Shown: positions 37,433 through 47,031 of the stretch, one piece after another
Numbering within the stretch: the stretch's first letter is position 1
Layout: each line of letters starts with the position of its first letter
Position numbers and translations under genes: made by a program
The notes under the pieces: model-generated
Seen by the model: the letters and a program-made list of their open reading frames with translations, nothing else
Told to the model about the DNA's origin: nothing
Database searches by the model: none
Assembly: GCA_963742875.1 (NCBI GenBank)
Contig: CAVUNO010000013.1
Location: forward strand, 1-64,000
Length of the DNA: 64,000 nucleotides
From: Bog-532 sp963742875
Lineage (GTDB): Bacteria > Actinomycetota > Actinomycetes > Streptosporangiales > Streptosporangiaceae
Reading direction: 5' to 3'

Positions 37433-39553
37433 TCACGGTGCGCTGGCCCGCTCCAGGGCCGTCCGTGCCACGGCGGCGACCCGCTCCGAGGTGAGCCCGA
37501 ACTCGGCGTACAGCCGCTGGTACGCGGCGGAGGCACCGAAGTGCTCCACCCCGACCGACTCACCCAGGTCACCGACGTACTGTCGCCAGCCGAGCGTGAT
37601 ACCTGCTTCCACCGAGACCCGTGCCCGGATCCGGCTCGGCAGAACCTCTTCCCGGTAGGAGGCTTGCTGCGCGGCGAACCATTCCACGCAGGGCATGGAC
37701 ACCACGCGGGTCGGCGTCCCTTCGGCCTGCAGCTCGTCCCGGGCCGCCAGCGCGATCTGCACCTCACTGCCGGTGCCGATGATGATCACTTTCGGGTCAC
37801 CGTCCGCCTCGGCCAGCACGTACCCGCCGCGGGCGGTGCCCTCCGCGCCGGCCAGGCCGCCGGCGCCGGCGCGGCCCGCGGAGCGCTCCAGTACCGGCAG
37901 GTTCTGCCGGCTCAGGCACAGCGCGGACGGGTTGCTGTTCCGCTCCAAAATGGTCTTCCAGGCCACGGTCGTCTCGTTCGCGTCGCCGGGCCGGACGACC
38001 TCCAGGTTCGGGATGGAACGCAGCGCCCACAGGTGCTCCACCGGCTGGTGCGTCGGCCCGTCCTCGCCCAGCCCGATCGAGTCGTGCGTCCACACGTACG
38101 TCACCGGCAGCTTCATCAGCGCCGCGAGCCGCACGGACCCCCGCATGTAGTCGCTGAAGACGAGGAACGTGCCGCCGTACGGCCTTGTTCCCCCGTGCAG
38201 CGCGATGCCGTTGAGGATTGCGCCCATGGCGTGCTCGCGGATGCCGAAGTGCAGCGTGCGGCCGTACTTATTACCGGGGAACATCTTGGTCTGGTGGTCG
38301 CGCGGGATGAAGGACGGCTCGCCGTTCATGGTGGTGAGGTTGCTCTCGGCCAGGTCGGCGGATCCGCCCCACAGTTCCGGCAGCACCGGCGCGAGCGCGT
38401 TGAGCACCTCACCGGACGCCTTCCGGGTGGCCATGCCCTTCTTGTCGGCCGGGAACGTGGGCAGCGCCCCGTCCCAGCCGGCGGGCAGCTCGCGCTTGGC
38501 CAGCCGGTCGAACAGGTCCTTGCGGCTGCCGTCGGCCTTGGCCCACGCCTCGAAGGTGTCGTCCCACTCGGCGCGCGTGGCCTTGCCGCGCTCGATGACG
38601 CCGCGCGCGTGCGCGACCAGGTCGGGGGCCTGGGGGAAGGAGATGGCCGGGTCGAAGCCGAGGATCTCCTTGGTTTCCGCGACCTCCTCGGCGCCCAGGG
38701 CCGAGCCGTGCGCCGCGCCGGTGCCCTTCTTGTGCGGGGCCGGCCAGCCGATGATCGTGCGCAGGTTGATCATGGACGGCCGCCCGGTCTCGCTCTTGGC
38801 CGCGATCAGCGCGTCGTAGAGGGCCTGGACGTTCTCGGTGTAGCTGCCGTCCGGCTGCACCCAGTCGACGTGCTGCACGTGCCACCCGTAGGCCTCGTAC
38901 CGCGCCGCGACGTTCTCGGACTTGGCGATCAGCGTGTCATCCTCGATGGAGATGCGGTTGTCGTCGTAGATCAGGATCAGGTTGCCGAGCTCCTGGTGGG
39001 CGGCGAGGGAGGAGGCCTCGTGCGTGATGCCCTCCTCGATGTCGCCGTCGGAGGCGAACACGTACACGTGGTGGTCGAACGGGCTGGCGCCCGGCTTCCC
39101 GTCCGGGTCGAACAGGCCGCGCTCGCGCCGGGCGGCCATCGCCATGCCCACCGCGTTGCCCAGGCCCTGCCCCAGCGGGCCGGTCGTCGTCTCCACCCCG
39201 GCCGTGTGCCCGTGCTCCGGGTGGCCGGGGGTGACGCTGCCCCAGGACCGGTACTGCTTGAGGTCCTCCAGGCTCAGCCCGTAACCGGACAGGTAGAGCT
39301 GGATGTACAGGGTCAGGCTGGAGTGCCCGCAGGACAGCACGAAACGGTCCCGCCCGGTCCACGCCGGGTCCGCGGGATCGTGCCGGAGAATCCGCTGGAA
39401 GAGCAGGTACGCGGCCGGGGCGAGGCTCATCGCGGTGCCAGGGTGCCCCGATCCCTCGTTCTGCACGGCGTCCATGGCCAGGACCCGGATCAGGTTCACG
39501 GTGCGCTCATCGACGTCAGACCAGTCGAGCTTATTTTTTGGCTGGCTACTCAC
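37433..39553 (-). CDS. tkt: transketolase
   Basis: TPP enzyme moving two-carbon units between sugar phosphates. 706 residues. Visible: EGSGHPGTAMSLAPAAYLLF, the TPP/Mg motif ASDGDIEEGITHEA with YDDNRISIED, and the pyrimidine-domain FGIREHAMGAILNGIALHGG. An insertion of Ala/Gly-rich residues (GRAGAGGLAGAEGTA) occurs near residue 575. It heads the five-gene pentose phosphate operon running leftwards to pgl. Confidence 0.97.
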   Translation of the reverse strand: MSSQPKNKLDWSDVDERTVNLIRVLAMDAVQNEGSGHPGTAMSLAPAAYLLFQRILRHDPADPAWTGRDRFVLSCGHSSLTLYIQLYLSGYGLSLEDLKQYRSWGSVTPGHPEHGHTAGVETTTGPLGQGLGNAVGMAMAARRERGLFDPDGKPGASPFDHHVYVFASDGDIEEGITHEASSLAAHQELGNLILIYDDNRISIEDDTLIAKSENVAARYEAYGWHVQHVDWVQPDGSYTENVQALYDALIAAKSETGRPSMINLRTIIGWPAPHKKGTGAAHGSALGAEEVAETKEILGFDPAISFPQAPDLVAHARGVIERGKATRAEWDDTFEAWAKADGSRKDLFDRLAKRELPAGWDGALPTFPADKKGMATRKASGEVLNALAPVLPELWGGSADLAESNLTTMNGEPSFIPRDHQTKMFPGNKYGRTLHFGIREHAMGAILNGIALHGGTRPYGGTFLVFSDYMRGSVRLAALMKLPVTYVWTHDSIGLGEDGPTHQPVEHLWALRSIPNLEVVRPGDANETTVAWKTILERNSNPSALCLSRQNLPVLERSAGRAGAGGLAGAEGTARGGYVLAEADGDPKVIIIGTGSEVQIALAARDELQAEGTPTRVVSMPCVEWFAAQQASYREEVLPSRIRARVSVEAGITLGWRQYVGDLGESVGVEHFGASAAYQRLYAEFGLTSERVAAVARTALERASAP

Positions 39554-40040
39554 CGCTTGGTCACGGCTCCTCTCTGCTGATGAAGGCTATGGTGGCGGCA
39601 CTCGCGGACTCTGCCGTGATGCCGCCCGCGCAGCCCCACCTACCCTCGTCCAGGCAGCCAAAAAGCCCCGCGCAAAACCCGCGGGAAATGACCACCGTCG
39701 AGCCTATCCCGCCGGCCGCGCTAGCCTGAGCGCGAGGGGCCCGGCCGGCCCGTCGTGACGATGTTTTGACTCGGCCGACATCCGCCGTTCACGGGCCCGT
39801 TCAGTGGCGGGCGCCGGGGACCGTCCACGAGCGGTCCCGGCGTCCCGCGACACTAGGCGGGAGATCGGCCGGCCCGGGTCCGGCAGGCGCCCGGCCCGGT
39901 AATCCCCGTCCGGGGACCGTTCGGCCTGTTTATCATGCTGCGGCAAGGTCACCGGTCGATTGTCCTGGGCACCCATGGGCCCCGCTACTGTGCCCAGCGG
40001 GCGGACTCTGCGCGGGCCGCTCCCGGTAGGCTCGGCCGGC
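39554..40040. other. 487-base gap where ctaB might be expected
   Basis: Lies between divergent tkt and the PrsW-like gene. In Streptomyces-type gene order a protoheme IX farnesyltransferase gene (ctaB) is near tkt; no trace of it is readable here. A weak hairpin CCGCG/CGCGG occurs near 39664-39682. The region presumably holds both promoters. Confidence 0.45.
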
Positions 40041-41336
40041 ATGGGGACGCCCGTACCCGTCTTCGATCCGAGGGCGGTCGTTGACGGCCTGCCGCCGGGC
40101 CGGTCCCGGGTCGGGGTCATTGTCGGGATCGTGGCGGCCGCGCTGTGCGTGATCCTCGTGTTCGGCATCGAGCTGGGCGAGAGCGTGGCCTCGGGGCACA
40201 GCACCACGCCGTTCTTCATCGCGGTGCCGCTGGCCCTCGCGCCCGTCCCGCTGCTGGTGGCGGCGGTCCTGTTCATCGATCGCCTGGAGCCAGAGCCGCG
40301 GATCAACCTGGCCTTCGGCTTTGTGTGGGGCGCCGGTGTCGCGGCGCTGTTCGCCGCGCTCATCAACACGGCCGGCCTGGAGTACATCACGCAGCCCGCG
40401 CTGGGCGCTTCCGCCGGGCAGTACATCTCGGCCACCGCCGGCGCGCCGGTCGTAGAGGAGACCCTCAAGGGCCTGTTCCTCGTCTGGCTGGTCCGCTGGC
40501 GCCGCCAGGAACTCGACGGGCCGACGGACGGCATCGTCTACGCCGCGATGGTCGGGCTCGGCTTCGCGATGACCGAGAACGTCGGCTACTACATCAACGC
40601 GCTCGTCAACCCGGTGCACGGCGGCGTTCAGCTGCTCGGCTACACGTTCGTGCTGCGCGGCGTGCTGTCGCCATTCCTGCACCCGATCTTCACCTCGATG
40701 ATCGGGATCGGCGCCGCGTACGCGGCCTCGCACCGGAACGCCGGCTGGGCGCTGCTGCTGGGCTGGTTCGCCGCCGTGTGCCTGCACGCCATGTGGAACG
40801 GGCTCAGCATCTTCGGGCTGGCCGGGACGGCCGTCGCGTACCTGATCCTGCTCGGCCTGCTCGGCATCCTGTGGGCCGTCATCATCGCGGACCGCCGCCG
40901 GATCGTCGCCCAGATCGAGCATTACCTGCCCGGTTACGAGCCGACCGGCCTGGTCACGGCGCAGGACATCACGATGCTCAGCTCGCTGAGGGCCCGGCGG
41001 CTGGCCCGCAACTGGGCGCTGGCGACCGGCGGCCTGCCCGCGGCGTCGGCGATGGGTAACTACCAGCTCGCGGCGACGGAGCTTGCGCTGCTGCACGAGA
41101 AGGCCAGACGGGGGGTTCTCGGCCGCAGCGAGGTGGCCCAGCGTCAGCAGGCCCTGCTCGGCCTGATGCAGGTGGCGCGCGCGGCGTTCCTGCGCCGCCA
41201 GCGGCCCCGCCGCGGGCCCCGTGGGCCGGGACCGGACCGTCGGGATTCACCCGGCCGTCATCTCACCCGGCCCCGGTGCCGCACCCGTTCATCCCGCCCG
41301 GGCCCGATCGTTAGCTCGCCAGGACCGGCGCGTTAG
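40041..41336 (+). CDS. PrsW-family intramembrane metalloprotease-like protein
   Basis: 431 residues with eight to nine membrane helices in the first ~300. PrsW signature motifs: EETLKGLFLVWLVRW (double glutamate), GFAMTENVGYYINAL (given with its Glu), HPIFTSMIGIG and CLHAMWNGLS (histidines). The C-terminal ~110 residues are soluble and basic. ATG 40041 directly precedes the conserved part. The final residues (SSPGPAR) and stop are encoded by the first two units of the tandem array at 41310-41502. Likely a regulatory or quality-control protease; substrate unknown. Confidence 0.88.
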   Translation: MGTPVPVFDPRAVVDGLPPGRSRVGVIVGIVAAALCVILVFGIELGESVASGHSTTPFFIAVPLALAPVPLLVAAVLFIDRLEPEPRINLAFGFVWGAGVAALFAALINTAGLEYITQPALGASAGQYISATAGAPVVEETLKGLFLVWLVRWRRQELDGPTDGIVYAAMVGLGFAMTENVGYYINALVNPVHGGVQLLGYTFVLRGVLSPFLHPIFTSMIGIGAAYAASHRNAGWALLLGWFAAVCLHAMWNGLSIFGLAGTAVAYLILLGLLGILWAVIIADRRRIVAQIEHYLPGYEPTGLVTAQDITMLSSLRARRLARNWALATGGLPAASAMGNYQLAATELALLHEKARRGVLGRSEVAQRQQALLGLMQVARAAFLRRQRPRRGPRGPGPDRRDSPGRHLTRPRCRTRSSRPGPIVSSPGPAR

Positions 41337-41502
41337 CTCGCCAGGACGGCGGTTAGCTCCCAGGGACCGGCGCGTTAGCTCGCCAGGACCGGCGGTTAGC
41401 TCCCAGGGACCGGCGCGTTAGCTCGCCAGGACCGGCGGTTAGCTCCCAGGGACCGGCGCGTTAGCTCGCCAGGACCGGCGGTTAGCTCCCAGGGACCGGC
41501 GC
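41310..41502. repeat. nine tandem 20-22-bp repeats spanning two convergent gene ends
   Basis: Units alternate between GTTAGCTCGCCAGGACCGGC and GTTAGCTCCCAGGGACCGGC types. Every unit contains TAG on the plus strand and TAA on the minus strand. The PrsW-like gene stops in unit 2 (41336) and ctaA stops in unit 9 (41482). There are no unique spacers, so it is not a CRISPR array. Confidence 0.95.
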
Positions 41503-42636
41503 GCTGGTGTCCCGTTGCGCGTCAGGTTCCAGCGACACGGCCGTGACCCTATCGCTGGCCGCAAGCGCCTGACTGGCCGGGGCGGTCTCGACGGGGCCCC
41601 GGTCACGCAGGGCCAGAAAGAGCCGGATGGTGACGATCCAGATCACCACCGCGACCGTGACGTGCACCCAGACCAGGCCGGCGGGCAGGCCGCTGAAGTA
41701 CTGCGCGTACCCGATCGCACCCTGGGCCAGGATCAGGGCGCCGAGCGTCCAGCCCCGCCGAACCGCCCGGCGCGGCGCGCCCAACACCGTCAGGCCGAGA
41801 ATCAGCGCGGCGGACAGGCCGGTCATCAGCCAGCCGATGTCCGCGTGGAACTGGGCGACGCCGATGAACGACAGGTGGAAGCGGGGCGCCGTCGCGTTGC
41901 CGGCCAGTTTGCCGGTGCCGGTGACCACGGTGCCGGCCGCGAACATCACGGCCACCACCGGCACCAGGACCGCGCCCATGAGCCGCAGGTCCCGCCGGAC
42001 CACGGGTGTCGCGGGCCCGGCGCCCTCCCCGCAGCGGACGTGCAGTACGACCGCCGCGCCCAGGATCGCGGTCGAGAGCAGGAAGTGGAAGGCTACCCAG
42101 GCCGGATTCAGCTTGGTCAGCACGACGATCCCGCCCACCACGGCCTGGGCGATCACCCCACCGGGCAGCGCCGCGGCCAGCCATACCAGGTCGCGCCGCC
42201 GCCGATTGCTGCCCGGCGGCCGGTACTGCCACGCGGCGATGAACGCGAGGCCGGCGATGAGCACGAGCGGGAAGTTCAGCAGGCGGTTGCCGAACTCGAT
42301 CCAGGTGTTCAGGGTGGATTGCCCGGCCGTGTTCGCCGCGCCCAGGCTGTGCGCCGTACATCTGGGCCAGTCCGGGCAGCCGAGCCCCGACTTGCTGAGC
42401 CGGACCGCCTCGCCGGTCGACATGATGACCGCGTTGGCGATCACCGAGGCGAGCACCAGCCCCCGCATCGACGCCGGCGTCGGCCGCAGCACCGTTCCCG
42501 CGATCCGGTTAGCCGCGATCCGGTTCACCGCGCGGCAGAGCGGCGAGGCGGCCGCGGCGGCGGAGACAGGCCCGGAACCTGAGGCGGGCCCGGACGTTTC
42601 GGGCGCGGGGGCGGCATCGGCAGACACACTATTCAT
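41482..42636 (-). CDS. ctaA: heme A synthase (COX15/CtaA)
   Basis: Converts heme O to heme A for cytochrome aa3 oxidase in the cytoplasmic membrane. 384 residues, eight helices. Motifs include SGLGCPDWPRC (paired cysteines), TWIEFGNRLLNFP with the conserved Glu and His region, AWVAFHFLLSTAIL and FHADIGWL (heme-ligand histidines). ATG 42636 is used; the N-terminal ~50 residues are Ala/Pro-rich. The stop codon sits in the ninth unit of the tandem array. Confidence 0.93.
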   Translation of the reverse strand: MNSVSADAAPAPETSGPASGSGPVSAAAAASPLCRAVNRIAANRIAGTVLRPTPASMRGLVLASVIANAVIMSTGEAVRLSKSGLGCPDWPRCTAHSLGAANTAGQSTLNTWIEFGNRLLNFPLVLIAGLAFIAAWQYRPPGSNRRRRDLVWLAAALPGGVIAQAVVGGIVVLTKLNPAWVAFHFLLSTAILGAAVVLHVRCGEGAGPATPVVRRDLRLMGAVLVPVVAVMFAAGTVVTGTGKLAGNATAPRFHLSFIGVAQFHADIGWLMTGLSAALILGLTVLGAPRRAVRRGWTLGALILAQGAIGYAQYFSGLPAGLVWVHVTVAVVIWIVTIRLFLALRDRGPVETAPASQALAASDRVTAVSLEPDAQRDTSAPVPGS

Positions 42637-42910
42637 CGTAGGAGACGGCTCCCGGCCCCGCCGCCCGAACCCTGACCCGCCGCGGTCCGGCTCCGGGCAC
42701 CCCGCGGGCCCTGGGCCAGCGGACCAGCGCCCGGCTCCCTGCACCGTCAGATCTGCAGAGCCCCATGAGGGCTGCACCCGGGGGTACCCGACAGCGCGGC
42801 TGGCTGTGGGCCGGGCACCGGGAAACGGCCCACAGCCTGCCCACACGCGGACGCTAAGCCTTTCACCCCGGAGGTAACCATCCAGACGACCACCGAGCGC
42901 GCACCGCCCA

Positions 42911-43939
42911 TCACCTGCACCGGCTGATCACCGACACCGAGTTACCGGATTCGTTGGCCTCGTAGGCCGCGTGGGTATCGGGGTCCACCGCTACCCCCTG
43001 CGGTCCTGAGCCCACCCGGATGGTGGCCGTTACCCTGCTGGTGGTCTCGTCGATCACCGACACCCTGTCATTGTTGGCGTTGGCCACGTAGACGGTGCGG
43101 GCAGCGGAATCCACCGTCACCCCGTCCGGATGGGAGCCCACGGGGATGGTGCGGGTGACGGTGCCGTTGGCCGCGTGGATCACCGACACCGTGTTATCGC
43201 TTTGGTTGGTCACGTAGACGGTGCGGGCAGCGGCATCCACCGCTACCGCGGCCGGGAGGCGGCCCACCGGGATGGTGCGGGTCACGGTGCCGGTGGCCGC
43301 GTCGATCACCGACACCGTGCCATCGCTTTGGTTGGTCACGTAGACGGTGCGGGCAGCGGGATCGACCGCCACCGCCACCGGGCCGGAGCCCACCGGGATG
43401 GTGCGGGTCACGATGCTGGTGGCCGCGTTGATCACCGACACCGTGTCATCGCCGGCGTTGGTCACGTAGACGGTGCGGGTGGCGGGATCCACCGCCACCG
43501 CGTACGGGTATGAGCCCACCGGGATGGTGCGGGTGACGGTGCCGGTGGCCGCGTGGATCACCGACACCGTGCCACTGCCGGTGTTGGTCACGTAGACGGT
43601 GCGGGTGGCGGGATCCACCGCCACCGCCTCCGGGCTGTAGCCCACGGGGATGGTGCGGGTGACGGTGCCGGTGGCCGCGTGGATCACCGACACCGTGCCA
43701 CTGCCGGTGTTGGTCACGTAGACGGTGCGGGTGGCGGGATCCACCGCCACCCCGGCCGGGTCGGCGCCCACCGGGATGGTGCGGGTCACCCGGTAACAAA
43801 CCGGCGCCGGAGCGAGCGCCGCAGTCACGAGCGGCATCCCCCCCACCACCAACACCGCCACCACGGCGGCGCACCACCCCCGCGCGGGCAACCATCCACG
43901 AAACCCCGTGACGCTGCGACCACCTATCCATACGCGCAT
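42911..43939 (-). CDS. secreted YVTN-family beta-propeller protein
   Basis: 342 residues. An N-terminal signal-like hydrophobic segment (GWCAAVVAVLVVGGMPLVTAALA) is followed by seven ~42-residue repeats of the type TRTIPVG-P-AVAVDPATRTVYVTN, DTVSVI, matching a seven-bladed propeller. The DNA repeats at 126-bp spacing, with the blades nearest the N-terminus almost identical, so copies have recently duplicated or been converted. ATG 43939 follows a GGGGGAAGAGG site. Surface or extracellular; ligand unknown. Confidence 0.9.
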   Translation of the reverse strand: MRVWIGGRSVTGFRGWLPARGWCAAVVAVLVVGGMPLVTAALAPAPVCYRVTRTIPVGADPAGVAVDPATRTVYVTNTGSGTVSVIHAATGTVTRTIPVGYSPEAVAVDPATRTVYVTNTGSGTVSVIHAATGTVTRTIPVGSYPYAVAVDPATRTVYVTNAGDDTVSVINAATSIVTRTIPVGSGPVAVAVDPAARTVYVTNQSDGTVSVIDAATGTVTRTIPVGRLPAAVAVDAAARTVYVTNQSDNTVSVIHAANGTVTRTIPVGSHPDGVTVDSAARTVYVANANNDRVSVIDETTSRVTATIRVGSGPQGVAVDPDTHAAYEANESGNSVSVISRCR

Positions 43940-44002
43940 GACCTCTTCCCCCGTCCGTTGCCCTGGTCCTGGCGGAAATGGCCGGGCCCGCCCCCCGCAT
44001 CC

Positions 44003-44036
44003 CTACTTAAAGTAACGAATAATTACTATAAGTAAT
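44003..44036 (-). promoter_or_regulatory. AT-rich palindromic operator/promoter candidate of the propeller gene
   Basis: Two palindromes lie close together: ACTT-A-AAGT (44005-44013) and ATTACT-ATA-AGTAAT (44022-44036), sharing the half-site AGTAA. They form an AT-rich island in very GC-rich DNA, ~65-95 bases upstream of the start codon. Likely a promoter with a repressor or activator site; the regulator is unknown. Confidence 0.55.
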
Positions 44037-44185
44037 CCGAACCCTGGCCTTCGCCAGGGCCCTGTAAGCACCTGGACGACGCAGCCGTCACGGCTGAGCC
44101 TGGCCACCACGTCTAGCTCAGTGCCCTCAGGGAGCCCCGCGGGCCAGCGGCCGGTTCAAGGGCAGGCTGGAGGGACCTGTGGGGC

Positions 44186-45301
44186 TCATGTTTCCTGGCT
44201 GCGATCCGGGGACGTCGCGGGGGCTGGGGACGCCGCGGGGCCCGTTGGCGGCTCGGGGGCGGAGATGGGGGGCGGCGCCGGGGACGGGAGCGCGGAGCGG
44301 GCGGCGCCGATGCAGGCGATGACCACGCAGCCGACGGCGGCCCATTCGCTGACCGACAGGTGCTGGCCCAGCAAGGCCAGCCCGATGAGTGCCGCCGCCA
44401 CCGGCTCGAGGCTCATCCAGATGCCGAACACCCGGGTCGACAGCCGCCGCAGCGCCCGAAGCTCGATGGCGTAGGGGATCGCCGATGACAGCAGGCCTAC
44501 GCCCGCCCCGGTCGCGAGGACAGACGGCCTCCGGAGCGAGCCGTTGGCGGTGGCCAGGGCGCCCGGGGTCACCACCACCGCGGCGATCAGCATGGCGATG
44601 ACCAGCCCCGACGACCCCGGGAAGCGTCGGCCGGTCGCGGCGCTGAGCACGATGTAGGCGGCCCAGCCCACGGCGGACAGAGCGGCGAAGACGACCCCGG
44701 GAACGCTCAGGTGAGCCGTACCGCCCCCGGTGAGCAGAACCACCCCGGTGCCCGCCAGCGCCACCCAGAGCAGGTCGAGCAGGCGGCGGGAGCCCGCCAC
44801 GGCGACGGCCAGCGGGCCCAGGAACTCGATGGTCACCGCCACGCCCAGCGGTATCCGCGCGATGGCCTGGTAGAAGACGAAATTCATGCCGCCCAGGCAG
44901 ATACCGAACGACAGCGCGATGGCCGCATCACGGCAGGCGCGGCGCTCCACCAGGCCGGCCGCGGTGCCCCTGGCCCGGCGGCCGCCGATGATGAGGAGGA
45001 AGACCGCGGCGCTCCACAGCCGCAGCCCGGTCACGGCGGCGGGCGGCAACTCGTGGAACAGGCGGGTGGCGAGACCCGCTCCTAGCTGGACGGACACGAT
45101 CCCGGCCAGGACCAGCGCAGTTGGGCCGGCCACCGCCTGCGGAACCCGTCCGGGCCGCGCGCCCGGCTCCGGCCGGCTATCCGTGCCGGTTCCCTGGCGG
45201 CCCGCCCGTGCCGGGCGGGCCCGGCACGGGCGGGCCCGCCCGTGCCGGGCCGCTCCGTTCTGCACGGGCCCGTGCCGGGCGGCTCCGTGCCGGGCGGTCA
45301 C
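44186..45301 (-). CDS. EamA/DMT-family exporter
   Basis: 371 residues with ten hydrophobic helices in two EamA halves. Recognisable segments are GICLGGMNFVFYQAIARIPLG, given as CLGGMNFVFYQAIARIPLG, VAVTIEFLGPLAVAV and VFGIWMSLEPVAAALIGLA. Resembles RhtA-type threonine/homoserine exporters. The GTG at 45301 overlaps the permease stop, but the first ~55 residues are low-complexity and lie over strong GC palindromes (45190-45300), so the real start may be near 45130. The C-terminal tail is Pro/Ala-rich. Confidence 0.85.
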   Translation of the reverse strand: MTARHGAARHGPVQNGAARHGRARPCRARPARAGRQGTGTDSRPEPGARPGRVPQAVAGPTALVLAGIVSVQLGAGLATRLFHELPPAAVTGLRLWSAAVFLLIIGGRRARGTAAGLVERRACRDAAIALSFGICLGGMNFVFYQAIARIPLGVAVTIEFLGPLAVAVAGSRRLLDLLWVALAGTGVVLLTGGGTAHLSVPGVVFAALSAVGWAAYIVLSAATGRRFPGSSGLVIAMLIAAVVVTPGALATANGSLRRPSVLATGAGVGLLSSAIPYAIELRALRRLSTRVFGIWMSLEPVAAALIGLALLGQHLSVSEWAAVGCVVIACIGAARSALPSPAPPPISAPEPPTGPAASPAPATSPDRSQET

Positions 45302-46097
45302 TCCCAGCGGAACGTGCGCGCGGCCAGGCCGATCCCCGCCACCGCCCAGACCGCGAGCACGAGCAGGTCACGCACGGGGAAGCCCGCGGCGTTCGCGAGC
45401 ACGGCCCGCAGCCCGGTGGCCAGCGCGCCGGTCGGCAGCAGGGTCAGGAACGGCCGGGCCCCGGCGGGGAACTTGGTAAGCGGGAACACCACGCCGCCCA
45501 GGCCGAGCAGGACGATATAGATCAGGTTGGCCAGGGCCAGGGTCGCCTCGGCGCGCAGGGTGCCGGCCATCAGCAGGGCCAGCCCGCTGAACGCGGCGGT
45601 GCCCACCAGGACGAGCAGCGGCACGGTGAGCAACGCTAGCGGCCTGGCGTGCGGGCGCCAGCCCAGCCCGGTCGCCACGGCCGTGATGATCGCCGCCTGG
45701 AGCAGCTCGATGATGATGACGGTCGCCGTCTTGGCCGAGATCAGGCCGCCCCGCGACAGGGGCGTCGCGCCGAGCCGCTTGAGCACGCCGTACCGGCGCT
45801 CAAAGCCGGTCGCGATCGCCTGGCTGGTAAACGCGGTCGACATGACGGCGAGGGCGATGATGCCCGGGGCCAGGAAGTCGACCCGGCTGCCGGCGCCCAG
45901 GTTCACCAGGGGCTCGAGGCTGAACATGGCCAGCAGCCCGAGCGGGATGACCATCGTGACCGTGAGCTGCTCGCCGTTCCGCAGCAGCGAGCGCGTCTCC
46001 ATCGCGGTCTGCGCGGCGATCATCCGGGGCAGCGGTGCGGCCCCCGGGCCGGCGTGAACGCGGCTTCCGCCGCCGGGGTCGCGGCGGCCACGGTCAC
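45298..46097 (-). CDS. ABC-2 type permease, apparent frameshift near the start
   Basis: Membrane half of an exporter with the adjacent ATPase. Six helices; LNLGAGSRVDFLAPGIIAL-like VNLGAGSRVDFLAPGIIAL and FERRYGVLKRLGATPLSRG are typical of ABC-2 permeases for drugs or lipids. The GTG at 46097 overlaps the ATPase stop and reads VTVAAATPAAEAAFTPARG. Adding one base in the G5 run (minus strand; 46041-46045) joins this to AAPLPRMIAAQTAMETRSLL, the expected N-terminus. Without repair, translation would have to start at the ATG at 46023. Confidence 0.85.
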
Positions 46098-47021
46098 GGG
46101 CGCAGCTCCTTTCCGGTCAGTTCCAGGAAGACGTCTTCCAGCGTCCGGCTCTCGATCCGGAGGCTGGTCGGCAGGACGCTATGCTCGGCGCACCAGGCGG
46201 TCACCGAGGCGAGCAGCTGCGGGCTGATCCCGTCCGGCACCTCGATGACGTAATGCCCGGCCGGGGATTCCTTGGCCAGGCTGCCGTCGGGCAGCGCGGA
46301 CAGCAGGCCGTCGGTGTCCAGGCCGACCTCGGCCCGGAACCGGAGCTGGCCGGCCCCGCCGCACAGCTCGGCGGGGGGGCCGCCGGCGACGAGCTGGCCG
46401 CGGTCGATGATCGCCACCTGGTCCGACAGCCGCTCGGCCTCCTCCATGAAGTGCGTGGTAAGAATCACGGTCGCGCCGGACGCGCGCATTTCCCCGATGA
46501 GATCCCAGGTCGCGTGGCGGGCCTGCGGGTCCATCCCGGCCGTCGGCTCGTCCAGGAACACCAGCTCGGGCCGGCCGATCACGGCGGCGGCCAGCGCCAG
46601 CCGCTGCTGCTGGCCGCCCGACAGCCGCTTGTAGGGCGTCCGCGCCGCGTCCGTCAGCCCGACCCGGGCGAGCAGGCCGGCGGGATCGAGTGGGTGGGCG
46701 TGGAAGCGGGACAGCAGCCGGAGATACTCCCCGGCCGGGACGGCCAGGCGGCACTCCGCCGGCCTGCAGCATAACCCCGACACGCGGGCGCAGGGCCCGG
46801 GCGTCGTGCGCCGGGTCCAGCCCGAGGATCCGCACCGTGCCGCCGTCAGCCTGGCGGTACCCCTCGCAGATCTCGATCGTGGTGGTCTTGCCCGCCCCGT
46901 TGGGACCGAGGATCGAGGTCACCTCGCCGCGCGCGGCGGTCAGCGTCAGCCCGTCCACGGCCACCGTGTGCCGGTACCGCTTTATCAGGCTCACAAGTTC
47001 GACCGCGGGGACGCTGCTCAC
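46094..47021 (-). CDS. ABC transporter ATP-binding protein, apparent frameshift
   Basis: From the GTG at 47021 the frame gives VSSVPAVELVSLIKRYRH, Walker A LGPNGAGKTTT and RVGVMLQAGGVPP. It then shifts near 46729-46742 to EYLRLLSRFHAHPLDP, signature LSGGQQQR, Walker B LVFLDEPTAGMDP and H-loop TTHFMEEA. One extra base in a C/G run explains this. The repaired length of ~309 residues is normal for drug-type ATPases with a C-terminal regulatory extension. Pairs with the downstream permease. Starts 11 bases after the metallophosphoesterase gene. Confidence 0.88.
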
Positions 47022-47031
47022 GCTCGCGAGT

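Noticed and set aside
41310..41502. CRISPR array
   Set aside because: Units are contiguous without unique spacers, overlap two gene ends, and no cas gene is in the window.
45190..45300. GC palindromes as coding for the first 40 residues of the EamA exporter
   Set aside because: Not fully excluded, but the repeated GCCCGTGCCGGGC inverted repeats look like a hairpin region; the encoded peptide is low-complexity and absent from the family.
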